A stretch of DNA of 9,922 nucleotides from positions 1 through 9,922 of the forward strand of contig DAOTTY010000009.1 of NCBI GenBank assembly GCA_034437575.1. The letters run 5' to 3'. Shown one piece after another: positions 6,110-9,922 of the stretch. The number at the start of each line of letters is the position of its first letter. The first letter of the stretch is position 1. Under the pieces are notes generated by a model. It was not told the origin of the DNA. It did no database searches and saw only the letters and a program-made list of their open reading frames with translations. A program made the position numbers and the translations under genes. This stretch comes from DAOTTY01 sp034437575 (GTDB taxonomy: Bacteria > Chloroflexota > Anaerolineae > Aggregatilineales > Phototrophicaceae).

Positions 6110-7140
6110 CGTATCGAGTTGGCATTATTGGCATTGGCTACGGCCAACATGTGCTGCTGCCCGTTTTCCAAAGGCACCCCCGCACCCAGGTTGTGATGGT
6201 GTGTGCCGCCACGCAAGCGCGGGCCGCAGCCGTCGCGCAGCAGCACGGCATCACGCGGGCCACAGGTGATTGGCGCGAACTCGTCACCGACCCGGAGGTA
6301 GACGTGGTGGCCATTGCCACGCCGCCCGCGCAGCAGCCCGCTATTGCCATCGCCGGGGCGCAAACGGGTAAGCATCTGTTCCTGGAAAAGCCGCTGGCCC
6401 CCACATTAGATGAGGCCATCCGCATGGAAGCGGCGGTGATGCAGGCGGGCGTTATCAGCGCGGTAGACTTTGAGTTCCCGCAAATCGCGGCGTGGCGCAC
6501 TGCCCGCGAGATGCTGGCCGAAGGCGCTATCGGCGGGCTGCGGCATATCGAGGTCAACTGGAACGTGGAGACCTACGCCAACCGCAACCGCCTTTCCAAC
6601 TGGAAGACGCAGGCCGGGGGCGGGGGTACGCTGTATAACTTCGGGCCGCACGTCTTCTACAACCTGGAGTGGTTCACGAGGCAGCCTATCATGCAGGTCA
6701 CAGCCCACCTGAGCCAGGCCCCCTCTGATACGCGCCCCAGCGATACAGTGAATCACATGGCCGCTGTGCTGGCTGACGGGCTGCTGGCCAGCATCACCGT
6801 CAGCGGCCACAGCTATATGGGCAGCGGTCACCGTTGGGCCTTCTATGGGGATGCGGGCACGCTGGTGCTGCACAACCCCACCCGCGACTATGTTCATGGT
6901 TTTACGCTGCACAGCGCCACCCGCGCCGATGACGGCTTGCAACCCGTTCCTGTGCCCCCAGACGACACGGCCATCGACGGGCGGCAGTTAGCAACGGGCT
7001 GTGTGATTGATCGCTTCATTGCGTCCCTGGATGGCGAACCCATCACACACCCCACTGTGCGCGATGGCCTGCGCGTGCAAAAGCTGCTCCACGCCGCCCA
7101 ACGGTCCCATGAGTATGGGCAGCGCCAATCGGTGAAGTGA
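6106..7140 (+). CDS. Gfo/Idh/MocA-family NAD(P)-dependent oxidoreductase
   Basis: A 344-residue sugar or cyclitol dehydrogenase-like enzyme. The Rossmann domain (1-~120) begins with RVGIIGIGYGQ (GxGxxx, 9-14), with VDVVAIATPP and the family signature EKPLA (94-98), whose Lys95 is the usual catalytic lysine. The C-terminal alpha/beta domain carries GGGGTLYNFGPHVF (172-185), matching the usual GGG-L-D-G-H signature with Asn179 in place of Asp and His183 kept. The start is firm: AAGGA lies 6 bases before the ATG, and the ATGA overlap implies translational coupling to the sulfotransferase-like gene. The family acts on sugars, nucleotide sugars or inositols; the substrate here is not evident. Given its neighbours, a nucleotide-sugar or glycan-monomer oxidation is plausible (inference). 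Confidence 0.92.
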   Translation: MTYRVGIIGIGYGQHVLLPVFQRHPRTQVVMVCAATQARAAAVAQQHGITRATGDWRELVTDPEVDVVAIATPPAQQPAIAIAGAQTGKHLFLEKPLAPTLDEAIRMEAAVMQAGVISAVDFEFPQIAAWRTAREMLAEGAIGGLRHIEVNWNVETYANRNRLSNWKTQAGGGGTLYNFGPHVFYNLEWFTRQPIMQVTAHLSQAPSDTRPSDTVNHMAAVLADGLLASITVSGHSYMGSGHRWAFYGDAGTLVLHNPTRDYVHGFTLHSATRADDGLQPVPVPPDDTAIDGRQLATGCVIDRFIASLDGEPITHPTVRDGLRVQKLLHAAQRSHEYGQRQSVK

Positions 7141-7184
7141 CAGACTGCATATCTATGCCGTGATAGTCTGCACTTTCAAAAGTG
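7141..7184 (+). terminator. Weak inverted repeats after the oxidoreductase gene
   Basis: CAGACT (7141-7146) and AGTCTG (7165-7170) flank an 18-base loop immediately past the stop; next to it CACTT-TCAA-AAGTG (with a further T/A pair inside, 7171-7184) can form a small hairpin. No T-tract follows. They may end the two-gene operon or act with the AT-rich palindrome TTAATATTAA at 7196-7205, which probably belongs to the UspA promoter region. Confidence 0.3.
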
Positions 7185-7274
7185 ACCCAGGTCATTTAAT
7201 ATTAATTTAATGAACAGGATGCATTGATGACGGTAGCCGTTCACTTTATGGCCCCATCAATCATGCTGATAGTT

Positions 7275-7281
7275 AGAGAGG
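7275..7281 (+). promoter_or_regulatory. Ribosome binding site of the UspA gene
   Basis: AGAGAGG lies 10 bases before the first of two adjacent ATG codons (7292, 7295) and so supports this start region. The exact ATG is not decided. Confidence 0.55.
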
Positions 7282-7291
7282 CCAAATTATT

Positions 7292-7807
7292 ATGATGCAA
7301 AACGTGCTAATTCCACTTGATGGCTCGCCATTGGCAGAGCAAGCCGCCGACTACGCCCCCAAACTGCTAGCCACAGGCAGCAGCATTACCCTGCTGTCCG
7401 TCGTGAGGATTCCGAGCGCGTATTTCGCCACAGAAATGCCACTTCCGGTTGTGTATACCGCCTCTGATGTGACACGCCTGCTGCAAGATGAATTGCAAGC
7501 CGCCCGCGACTATCTCGAAACCGTCGCCCGTGGCCTGCGCGAAAAGGGCTTTAAGGTGTACATCGTGGCCGAAACGGGCGATGCGCCCACCGTCATTGCA
7601 GACCAGGCCCGCAGCCAGGATGTCGTCATGATGACCACACACGGGCGCACCGGCTTGAGCCGGCTGCTGTATGGCAGTGTGACGCAGCAGGTGATCGGGT
7701 TGTCCACACGCCCGGTGATGGTGATTCCGAGCCGCGCCGAAGAAGAGGTGAAGGCCAGCGAGGCCGAAGAGGGAAAAGCGCCTAATAAGCGGTTGAACTA
7801 TCCGTAG
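7292..7807 (+). CDS. Universal stress protein, UspA family
   Basis: A 171-residue single-domain Usp of the ATP-binding type. The first strand NVLIPLDGS (Asp10) is typical, and the nucleotide-binding signature TTHGRTG-x6-GSV (115-130) keeps the Gly118-x9-Gly128-Ser129 spacing; the first Gly of G-x2-G is Thr115. The domain ends with RPVMVIPS (~142-149). A charged, Glu-rich tail of about 22 residues follows and is longer than in most single-domain family members. Usp proteins are cytoplasmic dimers that help survival under starvation, oxidative or energy stress; no specific partner is suggested by the neighbours. It is separated by 151 bases from the oxidoreductase, with AT-rich DNA and its own ribosome site, so it is probably a separate transcription unit. 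Confidence 0.95.
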   Translation: MMQNVLIPLDGSPLAEQAADYAPKLLATGSSITLLSVVRIPSAYFATEMPLPVVYTASDVTRLLQDELQAARDYLETVARGLREKGFKVYIVAETGDAPTVIADQARSQDVVMMTTHGRTGLSRLLYGSVTQQVIGLSTRPVMVIPSRAEEEVKASEAEEGKAPNKRLNYP

Positions 7808-7846
7808 CGCATCAGTCAACGGGGAACAGCAATCGGATGCAGGGGG

Positions 7847-7894
7847 CAGCGGGGCACTGGACAACACAATCAGTGCCCCGCTGGCGTTAGCGCC
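7847..7894. terminator. Bidirectional hairpin terminator between convergent genes
   Basis: CAGCGGGGCACTG (7847-7859) and CAGTGCCCCGCTG (7871-7883) are perfect 13-bp arms with an 11-base loop, followed by a short second hairpin GGCG-TTAG-CGCC (7883-7894) and then CTTTAG. It lies between the UspA stop (7807) and the MBL hydrolase stop (7897-7899), so it can serve both strands. The long stem and position are convincing although neither side has a real T-tract. Confidence 0.8.
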
Positions 7895-7896
7895 CT

Positions 7897-8841
7897 TTAG
7901 AATGCGTTCGGTACAAAGCGGAAGCCTTCGCCGTCGCGGGCGATGAAGCCCACACCTGGGAACGGGAAATGATAGCCAAACACCATCAACTGCTCATCGG
8001 CAGCGCGGTTCAACAGGTTGATGCGGGTTTCAGCCGCCATCGGGCCGTCTGCGTCAAACTGTATATGAAAGTTCGGGTTGGGTAGGCCAATAAAGGCATT
8101 AACTGTGCTGTCTACCATGTTCAAAAACTGGCCAGCGCCCGTGTCAATTAGCATGGCATGGTGGCCGGGGCTATGCCCCATTGCCGCAATGGCCTGAATG
8201 CCGGGGATGATTTCGTCTTCATCAGCGTAGAGCATGAGCATGTCGTTGTCCATCACGGGCTGGAGCTTGTTGAGGGCGTTGGTGGCACCGTCGTTGTCTG
8301 CCCCCATAATGAAGTCCATTTCGACCTGGGGGAAGTAGTGCTGGGCGTTGGGGAAGGTGATCGCACCGTCGATGGAAATCTTGCCAACGTGGTCGCCGTG
8401 AAAGTGCGTCACCACAACGTCGGTTACGTCTTCGGGGGTCAGGCCAATTTGCTCCATCGCCGGGAGCAGCGCGGCATTCGGCACGGGCAGGCCGGTGTCC
8501 ATCAAGATAACGCGGTCATTGCCCTGGATCACCATAATGTCGAACAGGTTGTTGATGGTGCCGTCTTCGTTAAGCGGCACGTTAGCGGCTTCCAGCGCGG
8601 CCAATACGTCAGCCTCTTCTACATTCACACCGAAGATCGCCGGGGGAATCGTGACGCTGGCGTCCTTGATGATGGCGAAGTTCAGGTCGCCTTTTGCGAA
8701 TTGGTAGTAAGCCGGAACGACTGCGTTAGACGGCTGCGTTTGGGCAAGTGCGCTGCCCTTGAGGCGGGCACCCAGGCCCAGGCCCAGGGCGCTTGCGCCA
8801 ACGCCCTTTAGCAAATTACGACGAGAAATCTTGTAGGACAT
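7897..8841 (-). CDS. Tat-exported metallo-beta-lactamase-fold hydrolase
   Basis: A 314-residue exported metallo-hydrolase, similar in layout to the lactonase and methyl-parathion-hydrolase-like branch of the MBL superfamily. A Tat signal, SRRNLLKG (residues 6-13), precedes a hydrophobic Gly/Ala stretch and an ALA cleavage site (31-33). The zinc ligands are THFHGDHVG (His146, His148, Asp150, His151), GHSPGH (His223), Asp244 (MVDST), and His291 (GYHFPFPG). All expected ligands are present, so it should be active with two metals, folded in the cytoplasm and released outside. The ATG at 8841 is preceded by GGAG 8 bases away and puts the twin Arg at 7-8; a TTG at 8877 is also in frame but is worse. 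It lies 88 bases after the pentapeptide gene. Substrate, perhaps a lactone or ester, cannot be told from sequence. Confidence 0.92.
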   Translation of the reverse strand: MSYKISRRNLLKGVGASALGLGLGARLKGSALAQTQPSNAVVPAYYQFAKGDLNFAIIKDASVTIPPAIFGVNVEEADVLAALEAANVPLNEDGTINNLFDIMVIQGNDRVILMDTGLPVPNAALLPAMEQIGLTPEDVTDVVVTHFHGDHVGKISIDGAITFPNAQHYFPQVEMDFIMGADNDGATNALNKLQPVMDNDMLMLYADEDEIIPGIQAIAAMGHSPGHHAMLIDTGAGQFLNMVDSTVNAFIGLPNPNFHIQFDADGPMAAETRINLLNRAADEQLMVFGYHFPFPGVGFIARDGEGFRFVPNAF

Positions 8842-8880
8842 GGTTATGCTCCATCGTTGTGTAATGATACGATACAATGG

Positions 8881-8923
8881 AGTATAAAAGGCGGGGGGTT
8901 ACGTCAGGCTAAACCTGACATAA
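8881..8923 (-). promoter_or_regulatory. Inverted repeat and -10 upstream of the MBL hydrolase
   Basis: TTACGTCAGG (8899-8908) and CCTGACATAA (8914-8923) form 10-bp arms with one mismatch and a 5-base spacer (CTAAA). The repeat begins 6 bases past the pentapeptide stop and ends 12 bases before the minus-strand TATACT (8886-8881), a good -10 for the MBL gene; a CTGACG (8907-8902) could be a -35 at 15 bases. It may therefore be the pentapeptide terminator, an operator of the MBL gene, or both. No T-tract follows. Confidence 0.5.
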
Positions 8924-8929
8924 GAGTTG

Positions 8930-9541
8930 TTAGAGTGGACTGCCGTCCGTGTAGCGCCCTACATCCCCCCCCGCAGACCACACAGCGCCATCCGGCAGGG
9001 TAGTAGACGGGTCAAAGCGGGCATTGACGAGGTTTTCGGCATCGGTCAGGGTAGCGCCGCGCAGGTTCGCCCCGCGTAAGTCTACATCCCACAGGTCGGC
9101 CCCGCGCAGGTTGGCCCGCTGTAAATCCGCATTGGCCAGGGACGCATAACGCAGGTTCGCGCCGCTCAGGTTGGCGTCTTGCAGGGCGGCGTTGGCCAGG
9201 TTCGCCCGGCGCAGGTCGGCATTTGCCAGGAAGTTGCCCCGCCCGGTGAGCAGCCCCAACTGCCGCAGTTGACGGACGGCATCGGGCGCTTCGGGGCCGC
9301 GCAGGTCTTGCAGCAGTTGGTAGCGCTTGGCCAATCCGGCGTTGTTCTGCTCCAAAATCATGACGCGGTAGTTCATCCAAAAGGTAAACCCGACGGCAAC
9401 CAGCGCGTACAGTGCCGCTAACGTGGGGGGGTCGCCAGGGATGAATACCTGCCACCCGGCAGCCATTAACTCTAACAGAATCAGGCTGCGAAGCACGAAC
9501 GATCCGACGGGGCGGGCGAGAAACCGGAGCATGGGCAACAT
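8930..9541 (-). CDS. Membrane-anchored pentapeptide-repeat protein
   Basis: A 203-residue protein with two hydrophobic segments (~15-34 and ~40-62; the first contains Arg18 and Glu24) followed by a helical, polar stretch (~63-100) and pentapeptide repeats. Leu occupies the centre position every five residues from 105 or 110 to 165 (A(D/N)LxxA(D/N)L pattern), giving 12-13 repeats that would form a right-handed quadrilateral beta helix of about three coils. A short C-terminal cap (~166-203) follows. Function is unknown; pentapeptide helices act as scaffolds or protein-binding surfaces, and this one lies at the membrane, probably on the cytoplasmic side. Starts at 9541 and 9532 (three codons later, with AGGG 9 bases upstream) are both possible. 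It is the first gene before the MBL hydrolase on this strand; a shared operon is possible but a hairpin lies between. Confidence 0.85.
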   Translation of the reverse strand: MLPMLRFLARPVGSFVLRSLILLELMAAGWQVFIPGDPPTLAALYALVAVGFTFWMNYRVMILEQNNAGLAKRYQLLQDLRGPEAPDAVRQLRQLGLLTGRGNFLANADLRRANLANAALQDANLSGANLRYASLANADLQRANLRGADLWDVDLRGANLRGATLTDAENLVNARFDPSTTLPDGAVWSAGGDVGRYTDGSPL

Positions 9542-9833
9542 CCCTGGGTTGGCGCGGCAAGTCAGGACGACCTTTTGACCGTCCGTTAGGTATAGTGAAT
9601 GTACCCCACTCCGGGGCGTTTGGCGATAGGCCGCGTATCAGGGGTAGATAAATCAAGGGGCTTTAGGGCGCACTTCGGTAACGGGGCCGTGGGTGGCAGA
9701 CCATGCAACCCCACCCGAATCGCGGTATAACTCCCCGTCAAAATGCTGACAAAACCGCTGAATGCGTTATGATAGGGCACACCCAAATAGGATGCGTCTT
9801 TTATTAAGTTGATTCCAACTGAGGAGTTCTATT
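9542..9833. other. Divergent intergenic region
   Basis: A 292-base gap separates the pentapeptide gene (minus) and the exported protein gene (plus). The plus-strand promoter lies at 9746-9773. Near the pentapeptide start only a poor -10 (TATACC on minus, 9595-9590) is seen. GGGTGG/CCACCC arms at 9691-9696 and 9711-9716 (14-base loop) may be chance. An open frame on minus at 9586-9786 has no recognisable coding character. Confidence 0.5.
9746..9773 (+). promoter_or_regulatory. Sigma70-like promoter of the last gene
   Basis: CTGACA (9746-9751) and TATGAT (9768-9773) are each one base from consensus and 16 bases apart. Transcription would start near 9780, with a leader of about 54 bases to the GTG at 9834. 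Confidence 0.6.
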
Positions 9834-9922
9834 GTGAACAGAAACTTGTTGAGTGCCTTGCTTGCAATCCTGCTCGTCCTGCCCCTGGGGGCCGTTGTTA
9901 CCGCCCAGGACGATGAGCCGGT
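9834..9922 (+). CDS. Exported protein of unknown function, 5' end only
   Basis: Only 29 codons and two bases are visible before the window ends. The start is a GTG with GAGGAG at 9821-9826, 7 bases upstream, an excellent Shine-Dalgarno site that fixes the start. The N terminus is a textbook Sec signal peptide: a short basic n-region (MNRN), a Leu-rich core (~5-19), and VTA before Gln24 as a likely signal peptidase I site (V-T-A | QDDEP). The mature protein begins acidic. It has no Cys after the core, so it is not a lipoprotein. Nothing more can be said of its role. Confidence 0.8.
   Translation, partial: MNRNLLSALLAILLVLPLGAVVTAQDDEP

Noticed and set aside
8842..8877. Upstream TTG start for the MBL hydrolase
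   Set aside because: The ATG at 8841 has GGAG at good spacing and places the Tat motif normally; the extension adds 12 unlikely residues and overlaps promoter DNA.
9575..9596. TTGACC and TATAGT on plus as a promoter
   Set aside because: The two hexamers are only 10 bases apart, too close for sigma70 use, and far from the next start.
9012..9656. 214-codon minus-strand frame overlapping the pentapeptide gene
   Set aside because: Out-of-frame Arg/Pro/Gly-rich reading; the alternative frame has regular pentapeptide repeats and membrane segments.
9586..9786. 66-codon minus-strand frame in the last intergenic region
   Set aside because: No ribosome site or known features, and it runs against the promoter of the plus-strand gene; kept as intergenic.

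Overview
The window holds ten protein genes and no RNA genes, mobile elements or CRISPR arrays that I can see. It is GC-rich and densely coded on both strands. The gene set suggests a filamentous-type Chloroflexota bacterium (Anaerolineae-like): a subtilase with a fervidolysin-like prodomain and a Pro/Thr-rich linker, a PP2C phosphatase with a C-terminal membrane anchor, a WsaF-like glycosyltransferase, a UspA protein, and a Tat-exported metallo-beta-lactamase-fold hydrolase. That assignment is an inference from style and content; there is no marker gene here.

Left block (1-5113, minus strand). Read in the direction of transcription: a WsaF-like GT4 glycosyltransferase (4061-5113); a 380-base gap with hairpins and palindromes; a small XRE-family repressor (3295-3678) with a palindrome directly in front of its likely start; a membrane-anchored PP2C Ser/Thr phosphatase (2259-3227) with its own good promoter candidate; and an exported subtilisin-like protease (start 2123, running off the window at base 1). 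The protease ends in at least two copies of a 165-residue module, nearly identical over the part of the second copy that can be seen.

Middle block (5201-7807, plus strand). A sulfotransferase-like P-loop protein and a Gfo/Idh/MocA oxidoreductase overlap by ATGA and are surely co-transcribed. They diverge from the glycosyltransferase across a very short shared promoter region built on a perfect inverted repeat. The three genes together look like part of a surface-glycan building and decorating locus. A UspA stress protein follows with its own Shine-Dalgarno site.

Right block (7897-9922). A Tat-signal MBL-fold hydrolase (7897-8841) and a membrane-anchored pentapeptide-repeat protein (8930-9541) lie on the minus strand. 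A 13-bp-stem hairpin separates the hydrolase from the convergent UspA gene. After a 292-base intergenic region with a sigma70-like promoter, a plus-strand gene starts at a GTG (9834) with a strong Shine-Dalgarno site and a signal peptide, and is cut by the window end.

The most interesting signals are the homogenised C-terminal repeats of the protease, the symmetrical divergent promoter joining the glycosyltransferase to the sulfotransferase-oxidoreductase pair, and several perfect inverted repeats at regulatory positions. I found no clearly new multi-gene defence or mobile system.
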